Positions 38,403 through 47,997 of a DNA stretch of 64,000 nucleotides are shown piece by piece. The position numbers and the translations under genes were made by a program. The DNA is from CAIWHR01 sp963773195. GTDB taxonomy: Bacteria > Pseudomonadota > Gammaproteobacteria > Burkholderiales > Casimicrobiaceae. Positions within the stretch are counted from its first letter, which is position 1, and every line of letters starts with the position of its first letter. The notes beneath the pieces are model-generated. The model was given only the letters and a program-made list of their open reading frames with translations, had not been told where the DNA came from and did not search any database. The DNA is taken from contig CAVZAE010000018.1 of assembly GCA_963773195.1 (NCBI GenBank), positions 1 through 64,000 on the forward strand, read 5' to 3'.

Positions 38403-39408
38403 TCAGGGGGAGATCGTCGGAAGCCCAACGCGAATGCGGGCTGAGAAGTCCGCGGCGGAGCCCGCCGCCTTCGCGGCCGCGTTGATCTGCGATTGAGCCC
38501 GCAATTCGTCGAAGGGGAGCCGGTTTTCGATCCACCCGGCCTCGTAGAAGTAGCGGTCGATCCAGCCGTTCAGGATATGACGGATGTCGAGCCCGCCGGT
38601 GCGGCCCGCGAGATTGGCGTAGCGGACGATGTTGATGGTGCAGCTGTTGCTGAGCAGGTGATACCACTCGGCGCGGTCGGCGAGCTCGTTGATCCGCTCG
38701 AGGTAGACCAGGAACAGCCGTCGTGCGTTCTCCGGTGAGGTCCGGATGCGGTAGAGGTACACGTCCTCGTCGCGATAGTTGGTGCGCACGCCCACGATAT
38801 CGCGCTCGTCGCCGACGACGTAGATCAACTCGTACTGCTTGAACATCGAGGCGATCGGCGAATAGCCCTCGCCGACTTCCGGCCGGGTCTCGATCGAGAT
38901 GGCGAGCGGGTGGCGCGTTGTCGAAGATGAAGCTCACGAACGTGTGGCCGATCGGCCCCTGCATCCAGTAGGAAATGTAGAAGTCGACGCCGGTCAGGTG
39001 CGACACGGAGACTTCGCGCGTCTCGTAACGCACCGTGAAGTCATCGCGCGTGCGGTAGTCGAAGTTCCGTACGCCGGTGATGCGCACCCGATCGCCATCG
39101 ATGAAGGCGCGCGGCATAACCGCGACGTCGGGCCGCCAGTCGCGGTCGTGCGTCGGCAGGATCAGCGCCCACCAGACCAAAAGGGCGGCGAACAGGGCAG
39201 CGTAGGCAGCGCGCGCGCGCGGTTGGCGCGTGAGCCAAAGCGCCCAGACGCCGAAGATTCCGAACGCGACCGCAAGCGTGGTTCGCATCCAGGGCTCGGG
39301 CAGGTTCGAGAAGTAGATCGCGAGCGTCGCCCAGCCGTGGACGAGCACCCGCAACACGAACCAGAGCACCGACGCGAAGCCGCCGGCGATGCGGAAGAGC
39401 AGACTCAT
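38403..39408 (-). CDS. DUF4105 membrane protein, one frameshift
   Basis: The first half (ATG 39408) has two or three membrane helices and a WALILPTHDRDWRPDVAVMP segment, followed by VRITGVRNFDYRT and ISYWMQGPIGHTFVSFIFDNAPP. The frame is lost near 38910. The second half resumes with YELIYVVGDERDIVGVRTNYRD and NSCTINIVRYANLAGRTGGL. These are the blocks of the DUF4105 periplasmic family, whose members include the lipoprotein acyl-transferase Lnb. Catalysis in Lnb uses H and C residues; HTFVSF and NSCTIN are candidates here. Its start overlaps the stop of the YihY-type gene upstream. Confidence 0.78.
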
Positions 39409-40298
39409 GCGGGCGGCGATGTCGGGTGGACTGGTCCCGGAAGGCCTCGCCGCGAGCCGAACCGGAGCGAGTACACCCGCGTGAATTCGACGCCGAACAG
39501 GAAGATCTGCGCCGAATAGTAGACCCACAGCAGCACGAGGACCAACGACGCGGCGGCGCCGAAGAGCGAGAAGACTCCGCTTCGCCCCAGGTACGCGCCC
39601 ACGACGTACTTGCCGGCGGCGAACAGGAGTGAGGTCACGATCGCACCGATCCAGACGTCCTTCCATGCCACGTAGACACGCGGCATCGTCTTGAAGATCA
39701 CCGCGAACACGAGCGTCGACAGCACGACGCCGAGTCCCAGGTCGATCAGTCCGGAAATCCGCTCCCATCCGCCGAGGGCCGGCCCCCACTTTTTGCTGAG
39801 CGCCGTCATCGCTGCGCTGAAGACGAGCGACACCATGAGGAGGAACCCGAGTCCGAGGATGATCCCGAACGAGAGCACGCGACCGCGCAGAATCCGCCAC
39901 AGGGACGACCCGCCCGGCTTTACGGGCGCTCTCCAGATGCGATCGAACGCATCCTGCAACTCGGCGAAGACCGACGTTGCGCCGACAATGAGCAGCACCA
40001 CGCCGAAGACGGTGGCCATCATGCTCTCGGCCGGCTTGCCGGCGCTCTCGAGGAGGCTCTGCACCGCTGCAGCGCCTTTGCTGCCCAGCATGCCCTGGAG
40101 CTGGCCGTAGATTTCGCCACGCGCGGCCTCGTCGCCGAACACCATGCCGGCGATCGCGATGACGATCAGGAGCAGGGGGGCGATCGAGAACATCGTATAA
40201 AACGCGAGTGCCGCGCCCATGCTCTGCGCGTAGTCGCGCACCCAGTCGACCGCCGCCGCCTTCAAAAGCCCGGAAATTGCAGCGAGGCGCGCGCTCAT
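39405..40298 (-). CDS. YihY/virulence factor BrkB-family membrane protein
   Basis: A 297-residue protein with about six membrane helices. It begins LKAAAVDWVRDYAQSMGAALAFYTMFSIAPLLL and has GATSVFAELQDAFDRIW and VGAYLGRSGVFSLFGAAASLVLVLLWVYYSAQIFLFGVEF. These are the conserved regions of the YihY/BrkB family. Its biochemical role is not known, though members have been considered transporters. It overlaps the DUF4105 gene by ATGA and follows the AI-2E/PerM gene by 4 bases, so all three may be cotranscribed. Confidence 0.88.
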   Translation of the reverse strand: MSARLAAISGLLKAAAVDWVRDYAQSMGAALAFYTMFSIAPLLLIVIAIAGMVFGDEAARGEIYGQLQGMLGSKGAAAVQSLLESAGKPAESMMATVFGVVLLIVGATSVFAELQDAFDRIWRAPVKPGGSSLWRILRGRVLSFGIILGLGFLLMVSLVFSAAMTALSKKWGPALGGWERISGLIDLGLGVVLSTLVFAVIFKTMPRVYVAWKDVWIGAIVTSLLFAAGKYVVGAYLGRSGVFSLFGAAASLVLVLLWVYYSAQIFLFGVEFTRVYSLRFGSRRGLPGPVHPTSPPA

Positions 40299-40302
40299 GT
40301 CC

Positions 40303-41354
40303 TTAGAGGCGTCCGTCGCGCGACAGCAGGACCGCGATCGGACGCGTCCCCGCGAACTCGGAGAGCACGATGGTCATCGTCGCCGTGATCGGCACGGCGA
40401 GAAAGGCGCCGGCGACGCCCCACAGCGCGGACCAGACGGTCAGGCTCACGAGGATCGCGAACGGGCTCAGGTTGAGCGAGTTGCTCATCACGTACGGATC
40501 GAGGAAGTTGCCGATCACGAACTGTGCGACCGCGAGCAGGGACACGAGCGCGATGATTTCGTCCATGGCTGCCGAATTGCACGATCGCCATCAGCGCGGG
40601 GAACAGCACCCCCAGGATCGACCCTACATACGGAATGTAGTTGAGGAGCCCGATCAGCACCGCCCAGAACGCCGCGAACTCGAGACCGAAGACCGCCATG
40701 ATGACCCAGCTCACGCCCCCGAGCAGGATCGACACGAAGGTCTTGAGCACGAGGTAGGAGCCGATCCGGCCGTTGATATCGGCGACGATTGCGAGAATGC
40801 GCGCCGCATCGCGCGGATTGCCGGTGGCGTGTTCTATCTTGGCGGCGAAGGTGCGGCGTTCGAGCAGGAGGAACGCCGAGCAGATGAAGACGAAGAGGAT
40901 GGTCGCGACGAGCGAGCGTCACCGACGCTACGGTGGATCCCACGAGCCGCTGCATGTCCGTCTGCGCAAGAAGCTCCCGCCGGAGCGTGGCCCAGGTCGG
41001 CTCGCCCTCGATGCCGAGGAGCGCGGCGCCGCGCTGGATCGCGGCGAGCAGCGACTCCTTGTACTGTGGCGCGTACGCGCGCAGGACATCCGTGTACGTG
41101 ACGATCTCGTGAACGCGGCGACTTGAGTCAGCGCAATCACGACAATCGACGAGCGCATAGCGGAGCCAGATCGGCAGCGCCGCCCCGAGTCCCGGAATCC
41201 GCTCGAGAAGGCGCGTCAGCCCGACGATCACGTACGACCACCAGCACGCTCAGGACCACCGGGACGAAGATCGGCTTCCCGATATAGAGGACCCAGCCGA
41301 TGATGACAGCGCCAGGATGGCGCCGTGGACGAGCGCCTGGAAGCGTTCGTGCAT
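40303..41354 (-). pseudogene. AI-2E family (PerM-type) transporter, at least six frame changes
   Basis: From ATG 41354 the product, read across frames, includes GAILALLAVIIGWVLYIGKP, EIVTYTDVLRAYAPQY, GSTVASVT, LVLKTFVSILLGGVSWVIMAV, LIGLLNYIPYVGSILGVLFP and VVAQFVIGNFLDPYVMSNSL-like segments ending in LSEFAGTRPI. These are typical of the AI-2E/PerM family of eight-helix membrane proteins. The frame changes near 41307, 41235, 41155, 41110, 40918 and 40567. The resumed family sequence at each point suggests base-calling indels rather than slow decay. Members export autoinducer-2 or other small molecules; no substrate can be assigned here. Confidence 0.75.
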
Positions 41355-41463
41355 GTTCGCCCTTTTCTCCGGCGCACGCGACGGGTATCGATGCAGCGCC
41401 GTGCCGGGGAGATCATAGCGTCCGCTGCGCGATCTGCCTACAATCGGGACGTCGACTCGAGCA

Positions 41464-42969
41464 TTGCGCGAAATCGCTTCGCGCTTCGCTCGCAGAGAGC
41501 CCGTGATCCGGATCCGCCGATACCTCCGCACGCTGACCCTCGTCGTCGGCGTCGTCCTGCTGACGGTGATGGCCGTCCGCATCTGGCAGTCGGAGCGTGG
41601 TCCACCGCTTCACCTGTGGCACACCTATTCGCCGCCGGAGCTCCGGGCGTCCGAGATCGCGAAGGCCGACTGGGCTGCCTATCTCGCAGCCGAACAGGCG
41701 GCGCTTGCCGGCGTCCGCGACCAGGTCACGCGCAAGCTCCCGGAAGAAGATCGCGTTGCGGTCAACCGCTACTTCGAGGACAGCCCGCTCTACCCCGCAC
41801 GCTTCGTCCGCGACTGGAATCGCTCCTACATCCTCGAGCCCGTCGGCGATCCGGTCGGTGCGGTGGTGTTGCTGCACGGGCTCACCGACGGTCCGTTCAG
41901 TGCGCGCCATTTCGCCGAGCACTATCGCGACCATGGCTTCGTGGCGGTGGTGATCCGCCTGCCCGGCCACGGCACCGTGCCGGGCGGGCTCGCGCACGTG
42001 GATTGGGAGGACTGGGTCGCGGCGACCCACCTTGCGGTCCGGGAGGCGCGCCGCCGCGTCGGTCCGGCAAAGCCGCTGCACCTCCTCGGCTATTCGAACG
42101 GCGGTGCGCTCGCGATGAAGTACGCGCTCGAAGCGCTTGAGGACAACACACTCCGACTGCCGGACCGCATCGTGCTGATATCGCCGATGATCGGCATTAC
42201 GGCCTTCGCGCGGTTCGCCGGAGTGCTCGGCTGGCCTGCGATCTTCCCATCTTTCGCCAAGACGGCGTGGCTCGACATCACGCCGGAATTCAATCCGTTC
42301 AAATACAACTCGTTCCCCGTCAACGCCGCGCGCCAGTCGTCGCTGATCTCGCGTGGACTGCAGGACGAGATCGCGCGGAGCGCGGCCGCGGGCCGGCTCG
42401 CGCGGCTGCCACCGATCCTCACGTTCCAGTCGATCGTCGATTCAACCGTCAACACGCAGGCGGTCATCGACGCGCTGTATTCCAAGCTGCCGGCCAATGG
42501 CAGCGAGCTCGTGCTGTTCGACCTGAACCGCTTCGCGCACTACGGTCCCCTGTTACGGAGCGATCGCGCGACGCTGCTCGAACGGCTCCTGCCTCCGCCA
42601 CCGCGCAACTATGCGACGTCGATCATCACGAATGCGGACTCCACGAGCCGCGACGTCGTCGAGCGGCGGGTGGACGCCGCTACCACGACCGAGCGGGTGC
42701 GCCCGCTCGGTCTCGCGTATCCGCCCGAGGTGTTTTCGCTCTCGCATATCGCGCTGCCGTTCCCGGTCGAGGACGGCCTCTATGGATTGAGGCCCGATCC
42801 GCGCGACGACTTCGGCCTGAACCTGGGCGCGCTCGCGACGCGCGGCGAGCGCGGCACGCTCGTCGTCAGCCTCGACGTACTGAACCGGATCTCGTCGAAC
42901 CCGTTCTTTCCCTATGTGCTACAGCGCCTCGACGAAACCATTGCAGCGTCGCTGGCCCAAAAGCATTGA
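41464..42969 (+). CDS. Membrane-anchored alpha/beta hydrolase
   Basis: A 501-residue protein with an N-terminal membrane anchor (LRTLTLVVGVVLLTVMAVRIW) and a serine-hydrolase domain. VVLLHGLTDGPFSARHFAEHY is the oxyanion-hole region, RLPGHGTVPGGL follows, and LGYSNGGALAMKYALEAL contains the GxSxG nucleophile serine. A conserved HYGPLL near residue 360 may carry the catalytic histidine. A GTG at 41503 is an alternative start just before the anchor. Substrate is unknown; esterases, lipases and thioesterases share this layout. Confidence 0.8.
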   Translation: MREIASRFARREPVIRIRRYLRTLTLVVGVVLLTVMAVRIWQSERGPPLHLWHTYSPPELRASEIAKADWAAYLAAEQAALAGVRDQVTRKLPEEDRVAVNRYFEDSPLYPARFVRDWNRSYILEPVGDPVGAVVLLHGLTDGPFSARHFAEHYRDHGFVAVVIRLPGHGTVPGGLAHVDWEDWVAATHLAVREARRRVGPAKPLHLLGYSNGGALAMKYALEALEDNTLRLPDRIVLISPMIGITAFARFAGVLGWPAIFPSFAKTAWLDITPEFNPFKYNSFPVNAARQSSLISRGLQDEIARSAAAGRLARLPPILTFQSIVDSTVNTQAVIDALYSKLPANGSELVLFDLNRFAHYGPLLRSDRATLLERLLPPPPRNYATSIITNADSTSRDVVERRVDAATTTERVRPLGLAYPPEVFSLSHIALPFPVEDGLYGLRPDPRDDFGLNLGALATRGERGTLVVSLDVLNRISSNPFFPYVLQRLDETIAASLAQKH

Positions 42970-42994
42970 CGTCGCGGGACGACCCGCTTGGTGG

Positions 42995-43061
42995 GGACCG
43001 AGACCGGGGCCTTGCCACGCTTCAGGTGTTCAGGCGCGTGGCAAGGCCCCGGACTCGGTCC
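42995..43061. terminator. Long bidirectional hairpin terminator
   Basis: Positions 42995-43020 and 43036-43061 are complementary over 26 bases with one or two A/A mismatches around a 15-base loop. It lies between the convergent hydrolase and efflux-lipoprotein genes, so it probably terminates transcription from both sides. Confidence 0.75.
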
Positions 43062-43118
43062 TCCCGTACCGCGAACGGGTCGCACGGCGAGGACGCACCT
43101 TCGGCGCAGACGGCGAGC

Positions 43119-44561
43119 TCAGTTTGCCGGAGCGGCCGCCACGGGGACCGGGCGCGGCGTCATCGAGTCCGCGATGTCGACCCAGCCGCCACCCATCGCC
43201 TGGTAGACGTTGATCAGCTGCGTGAAGCGGTCCGCCACCGTGCCCACCGAGAGCAGCTCCGCGGCGAAGAGCTCATTGTCGGAGACGAGCACTTCGACAT
43301 AGCTCGCGAGGCCGTTGTCGAAGCGAAGGCGCGAGAGGCGCGCGGACTCGCGCAGCGAGATGACGCGATTGGCCTGCAGAGCCGACTCCGCGAGCTTGTT
43401 TTGCGAGCCGACCAGCGCGTTGTTGGTCTCGCGGAACGCGTTCAGGATCGTCTGCTGGTAGAAGAAGAGCGCCGCCTGTTCACCCCCCCTGGCGCTCTGC
43501 ACCTGGCCTTCGATGCCGCCGAACGTGAAGATCGGCCCGGCCAGCCCCGCACCGATCGCCCACAGGCTTGCCGGACCGGTCAGGAAGGTCCCGAACGCGG
43601 TGCTCGCTGAACCGAGCGCTCCGGTGAGCGAGATCGTCGGGTAGTAGAGCGCCTGCGCAGCGCCGATGTTCGCATTGGCGGCGACAAGATTCTGCTCGGC
43701 CTGGAGGATGTCCGGACGGCGCAAGAGCAGCGTCGACGGCAGATCGGCGGGAATCAGCGGGGCGGTGAGCTGATCGATCGTCTTGCCGCGCGGAATCGGT
43801 CCCGGATTGCGTCCGAGCAATATCGAGATCAGGTTTTCCTGGGCGGCGATCTGCTGCCCGATCGCGGGGATCGCGGCTTGCGCCTGCTGGTACTGCGAAT
43901 CGATCTGCGACACCTCGGTCTGCGAGACGATGCCGCGCTTGAAGCGAAGATCGAAGATGCGCGCCGTCTCGCCGAAGTTCGCCGCCGTGGCCTGCGCGAT
44001 CTCGAGCTGACGGTCCAGCGCGCGCATCACGATGTAGCTCGTCGCGACGCTCGCGACGATCGTCAGCACGACGCCGCGCTGCCCCTGCTCACTCGCGTAG
44101 ACCTGGGCCTGCGCCGCTTCCGTCAGGCGCCGCACGCGACCGAAGAGATCGAGCTGCCAGTTCGCGCCCAGCGCCGCCTGGTAGAGCGTGAAGTAATTGT
44201 CGGCACCTGGTGGCAGCGGCGGAAGGCTGACGCGGCTCATTCGCGCACGGTCGACAGTCCCGCCGTAGCCGATCTGCGGAAACAGTTGCGAACGAGTCGC
44301 GACCAGTGCGCCAGCGAACTGTTCGACGCGTGCCGCGGCGATGCCGATGTCGCGGTTCTCGCGCAACGCGGTCACGATCAGGTCGTTCAGGACCGGGTCG
44401 CCGAATTGCTCCCACCACGTCGTGTTGGCGACCAGGGCCGCCTTCGGATAGTCGATGCGCCACGCCGATGGCGTGTCGACGTTCGGGCGGACATAGTCCG
44501 GCCCGACCGTGCAGGCGGCCAGAAGGGCCGCAGCACAGAGAGCAAGCGCCGGATGCTTCAT
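43119..44561 (-). CDS. RND efflux outer-membrane lipoprotein (NodT/OprM family)
   Basis: Start ATG 44561 is chosen because GAGGAG lies upstream and a lipobox follows: LCAAALLAACTVGPDYVRP. The 480-residue protein has FGDPVLNDLIVTALRENRDI and NWQLDLFGRVRRL blocks, a long periplasmic helical barrel with QTEVSQIDSQYQQAQA, and LRRPDILQAEQNLVAANANIG. This is the OMF fold that forms the outer-membrane channel of tripartite efflux pumps. No membrane-fusion or inner-membrane pump gene is adjacent, so it is an orphan channel that must pair with a pump elsewhere. It is convergent with the hydrolase and divergent from lapA. Confidence 0.88.
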   Translation of the reverse strand: MKHPALALCAAALLAACTVGPDYVRPNVDTPSAWRIDYPKAALVANTTWWEQFGDPVLNDLIVTALRENRDIGIAAARVEQFAGALVATRSQLFPQIGYGGTVDRARMSRVSLPPLPPGADNYFTLYQAALGANWQLDLFGRVRRLTEAAQAQVYASEQGQRGVVLTIVASVATSYIVMRALDRQLEIAQATAANFGETARIFDLRFKRGIVSQTEVSQIDSQYQQAQAAIPAIGQQIAAQENLISILLGRNPGPIPRGKTIDQLTAPLIPADLPSTLLLRRPDILQAEQNLVAANANIGAAQALYYPTISLTGALGSASTAFGTFLTGPASLWAIGAGLAGPIFTFGGIEGQVQSARGGEQAALFFYQQTILNAFRETNNALVGSQNKLAESALQANRVISLRESARLSRLRFDNGLASYVEVLVSDNELFAAELLSVGTVADRFTQLINVYQAMGGGWVDIADSMTPRPVPVAAAPAN

Positions 44562-44646
44562 TCGGGACTCCTCGCGTGGCGCCGAGCATGCGACCCCGGC
44601 CATGCGATTGTCGCAAAATTTGCCGCAGCCGACAAAGGCTGGCACC

Positions 44647-44940
44647 ATGAACTGCCCGGAACGTCAGCCACCGGATGCGGCTCGGGCGCAAGCGACGCGA
44701 TCGTCGCGGGAGCCCTCCGTGAGATACGTCTATTTGGTCCTGATCGTCGCCTTCACGGCAATGGTCCTGCTGTTCAAGTTCCAGAATCTCGATGCGGTGA
44801 CGATCTCGCTGTTCTCCGCGAGCCTGACGCTTCCGCTGTCGGTCCTCGTCATCGCGATCTACGTGCTGGGGATGATGACGGGCGGCTTCATCGTTTCGCT
44901 GCTCAAGTCCTGGATCCGCGGCGCGCGGGGCTCCGCCTGA
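44647..44940 (+). CDS. LapA-domain protein (DUF1049)
   Basis: A protein of up to 97 residues with two membrane helices: RYVYLVLIVAFTAMVLLFKF, QNLDAVTISLF and LTLPLSVLVIAIYVLGMMTGG. This is the LapA/YciS pattern involved in lipopolysaccharide assembly. ATG 44647 gives a basic N-terminus; a GTG before RYVYLV is a shorter alternative. It lies divergent from the efflux lipoprotein and 73 bases before the next gene. Confidence 0.8.
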   Translation: MNCPERQPPDAARAQATRSSREPSVRYVYLVLIVAFTAMVLLFKFQNLDAVTISLFSASLTLPLSVLVIAIYVLGMMTGGFIVSLLKSWIRGARGSA

Positions 44941-45013
44941 AAGCTCGACGGCCTCCGGTTCGCGCTGCCGGGACGACGCCGATCATTTCCTAATTCCAAC
45001 AACAGGAGCCGCC

Positions 45014-45391
45014 ATGAGCAATTTCTGGGACATCGTCATGCTGATGGTGTCGACGTTCGTTTTCGTTGCCTACCTGGTCGTGCTGTTCCACATCGTCGTC
45101 GATCTCTTCCGCGACTCGGAGCTTGGCGGCGGCGCGAAGGCGCTCTGGATCGTCGGCCTCATTCTCATTCCGCTGCTGACGTCGCTCATCTATGTCCTCG
45201 CGCGCGGCAAGGGAATGGCGGAACGGCAGCGTGCAGCCGTCAAGACCGCGAAGGACGATACCGACGCCTATATTCGCAACGTCGCCGGAAAATCCCCCGC
45301 CGACCAGATTGCGGACGCGAAGAGGCTGCTCGATGCGGGCACGATCAATGCCGACGAATTTGCGCGTCTCAAGGCAAAGGCGCTCGCGTGA
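45014..45391 (+). CDS. PLDc_N / SHOCT-domain membrane protein
   Basis: A 125-residue protein. Two N-terminal membrane helices (MLMVSTFVFVAYLVVLFHIV and LWIVGLILIPLLTSLIYVLARG) match the PLDc_N (cardiolipin synthase N-terminal) domain. The C-terminus ADQIADAKRLLDAGTINADEF is a SHOCT domain, a short helical unit seen on the end of many small membrane proteins. The function is unknown. It precedes the patatin genes by 44 bases but need not share a promoter with them. Confidence 0.82.
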   Translation: MSNFWDIVMLMVSTFVFVAYLVVLFHIVVDLFRDSELGGGAKALWIVGLILIPLLTSLIYVLARGKGMAERQRAAVKTAKDDTDAYIRNVAGKSPADQIADAKRLLDAGTINADEFARLKAKALA

Positions 45392-45435
45392 CGTGGTGTC
45401 GCTGAGTCGCGCGGCGCCGGTCTGACGGATATCGC

Positions 45436-46536
45436 GTGACGGCGAAGCGATCGAAGGCGTCAACGCGGCGCTCTGCTCGCCCGAAGTCCGGCGCCGGAGC
45501 GCGGCCGCCGATTGGAGCGAAGCGAGGCGCGGTCCGGGTCGACCTTGCGCTGCAGGGCGGCGGCGCGCACGGCGCGTTCACCTGGGGCGTGCTCGACCGC
45601 CTGCTGGAAGAGCCGTGGCTCGATTTCGACGGCGTTTCCGGGACGTCCGCCGGCGCCATGAACGCGGTCGTGATGGCCGACGGCCTGACCCAGGGCGGGC
45701 CGCTGCAGGCGCGCGTCGCGCTCGAGGCCTTTTGGAAGCGGGTGTCGGATGCGGCGCTGCTGAGCCCGCTCCGGCGCGGGCCGCTCGAGATCCTGACCGG
45801 GACGTGGACGCTCGACTACTCGCCCGTGTTCGCAGCGCTCGACGTCGCGGCGCGCGTGGTCTCGCCGTACGACACCAATCCGTTCGGCACCAATCCGCTG
45901 CGAAGAATCCTCGAGGACACGATCGATTTCGGGAGCCTCGCTGCTGCACCGATCCGGATCTTCGTCACCGCCACCAACGTGCGCACGGGCCGCGGTCGCG
46001 TCTTCCGCAACGCCGAGCTCACGCCGGAGGTGCTGCTCGCCTCGGCGTGCCTGCCGACGATGTTCCAGGCGGTCGAGATCGACGGCGAACCGTACTGGGA
46101 CGGCGGCTATTCCGGCAATCCGACGATGACGCCGCTGATTCGCGAGTGCTCGGCGTCCGATACGATTCTGGTGCAGATAAACCCGATCGAGCGGCCGGGT
46201 ACGCCGCGTACGGCTCGCGAGATCCATAACCGGCTGAACGAGATCGCGTTCAACTCGGCGCTGCTGAAGGAGCTCAAGGGCGCCGCGCTGCTGCGGCAGG
46301 CGGCCGATCCCGGCACGGGCGAGGGAGCCGTGTGGGCGAAGATGCGCATCCACCGCATCGCAAGCGACGTGATGCTCGAGCTGGGCTACTCGTCCAAGCT
46401 GATCGCGGAATGGCCGTTCTTCTGCATGCTGCGCGACGAAGGTCGCAAGGCTGCCGACAGCTTTCTCGCGCAGTGTGGCGGTGACCTCGGCGTCCGCTCG
46501 ACGCTCGATCTCGACGTCTTGCTCGAAGGCATCTGA
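45436..46536 (+). CDS. Patatin-like phospholipase
   Basis: A 366-residue patatin protein with VDLALQGGGAHGAFTWGVLD (the glycine-rich oxyanion loop), DGVSGTSAGAMNAVVMADGL (GxSxG serine) and YWDGGYSGNP (DGG with the catalytic aspartate). It hydrolyses acyl esters of lipids or, in the neighbourhood of hydroxybutyrate genes, possibly polyester. No signal peptide is evident; the first 30 residues are basic and polar. It starts 44 bases after the SHOCT gene and is followed 4 bases later by a GntP-type permease gene. Confidence 0.9.
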   Translation: MTAKRSKASTRRSARPKSGAGARPPIGAKRGAVRVDLALQGGGAHGAFTWGVLDRLLEEPWLDFDGVSGTSAGAMNAVVMADGLTQGGPLQARVALEAFWKRVSDAALLSPLRRGPLEILTGTWTLDYSPVFAALDVAARVVSPYDTNPFGTNPLRRILEDTIDFGSLAAAPIRIFVTATNVRTGRGRVFRNAELTPEVLLASACLPTMFQAVEIDGEPYWDGGYSGNPTMTPLIRECSASDTILVQINPIERPGTPRTAREIHNRLNEIAFNSALLKELKGAALLRQAADPGTGEGAVWAKMRIHRIASDVMLELGYSSKLIAEWPFFCMLRDEGRKAADSFLAQCGGDLGVRSTLDLDVLLEGI

Positions 46537-46540
46537 CGCC

Positions 46541-47992
46541 GTGGGCCTCGCGGGCATCCTCTTGGGCCTGGGCACACTGGTCTGGCTGTCCTTCCGCGGC
46601 TGGAGCGTCCTCGTGCTGGCCCCGGCCGCGGCGCTGATCGTGGCGATGGCGGCAGGGGAGCCGTTGCTCGCGAACTGGACGATCACGTTCATGGAGGCTG
46701 CGTCGGGCTTCATCTTCCAGTTCTTCCCGCTGTTCCTGCTCGGTGCCGTGTTCGGCAAGCTCATGGACGACAGCGGATCGGTGACATCGATCGCGCGCTT
46801 CATGACCGAGCGCCTGGGCCCGCGACGGGCGATGCTGGCCGTCGTGCTCGCCGGCGCGTTCGTCACGTACGGGGGCGTGAGCCTCTTCGTGTCGTTCTTC
46901 GTGCTCGTGCCGATGGGGCAGGCGCTGTTCCGCACGGCGAACATTCCGAACCGGCTTCTGCCCGCCGCGGTTGCACTCGGCACCTCGACGTTCACGATGT
47001 CGGCGTTGCCGGGAACGCCGGCGATCCAGAACGCGATCCCGATGCCGTTTTTCGGCACGACGCCGTTCGCGGCGCCGGGTCTCGGGATTATCGCGGCGGT
47101 GATCATGCTCGGATTGGGATTGGCGTGGCTCGCGCGCGCCGAGGCTGCCGCTCGGCATGCGGGCCTAGGCTTGGGAGCCGCCACGCCGGCGACGGTCCGG
47201 ACAGGCGACGACTCGCGGTTTCGCGAGCGCGCCACGACCGCGAGTGCGTTCGACCCCGCCGAGATCGGTCACGGCCACGCGCCCGACAACGTCCCCGGGC
47301 CGCTCGTCGCGGCGTTGCCGCTTCTTGTCGTCGTGACCGTCAACCTCGTCATGTCGCTCGTTTTGCTGCCGCGCGCGGATCTCGGATTTCTTGCCGCCGA
47401 GCGATGGGGCGGGGCATCGATCTACTCGGTGGGCGGCGTATGGTCGGTGCTGACGGCGCTGACGGCGGCCATCGTCGTGCTCGTGGTGCTGAACTGGCGG
47501 CGATTGACGGCGTTGCGGCAGACGGTGGACGCCGGCGCGGCGGCCTCGGTGTTGCCGGTCGTCAGCGTCGCAAGCCTGGTCGGGTTCGGGGCCGTTGTCG
47601 CGGCAATGCCCGCGTTCGCCGTTGTCCGGGACTGGGTTCTCTCGATCGACGGCGGGCCGCTGGTCTCGCTCGCCGTCGCCACGAACATCCTCGCCGCGTT
47701 GACCGGGTCTGCGTCGGGCGGGCTCACGATCGCGCTCGAAACGCTCGGCGGTCCGTTCATGCAATTGGCGGCGGATTTGAATATCGATCCGAGCCTCATG
47801 CATCGGGTTGCGGTGATTGGGGCAGGGACGCTCGACAGCCTGCCGCACAATGGCGCCGTCGTGACGCTGCTCGCCGTCTGCGGGGCGACGCACAAGGAAA
47901 GCTACTTCGACATCGTGATGGTCGGCATCGTGGGCCCCATCCTCGCCCTCGTGGCGGTGATCGTGCTCGGCACGATGTTCGGTTCGTTTTGA
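46541..47992 (+). CDS. GntP-family permease, first copy
   Basis: A 483-residue membrane protein from GTG 46541, with about twelve helices. FQFFPLFLLGAVFGKLMDDSG, LAGAFVTYGGVSLFVSFFVLVP, GTSTFTMSALPGTPAIQNAIP and ALTGSASGGLTIALETLGG are the GntP/CitM-type motifs. Family members carry gluconate, 3-hydroxybutyrate or similar hydroxy-acids with protons. Location between two patatin genes and near 3-hydroxybutyrate dehydrogenase points to hydroxybutyrate. A second copy lies at 49474. Confidence 0.85.
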   Translation: MGLAGILLGLGTLVWLSFRGWSVLVLAPAAALIVAMAAGEPLLANWTITFMEAASGFIFQFFPLFLLGAVFGKLMDDSGSVTSIARFMTERLGPRRAMLAVVLAGAFVTYGGVSLFVSFFVLVPMGQALFRTANIPNRLLPAAVALGTSTFTMSALPGTPAIQNAIPMPFFGTTPFAAPGLGIIAAVIMLGLGLAWLARAEAAARHAGLGLGAATPATVRTGDDSRFRERATTASAFDPAEIGHGHAPDNVPGPLVAALPLLVVVTVNLVMSLVLLPRADLGFLAAERWGGASIYSVGGVWSVLTALTAAIVVLVVLNWRRLTALRQTVDAGAAASVLPVVSVASLVGFGAVVAAMPAFAVVRDWVLSIDGGPLVSLAVATNILAALTGSASGGLTIALETLGGPFMQLAADLNIDPSLMHRVAVIGAGTLDSLPHNGAVVTLLAVCGATHKESYFDIVMVGIVGPILALVAVIVLGTMFGSF

Positions 47993-47997
47993 TCCGT

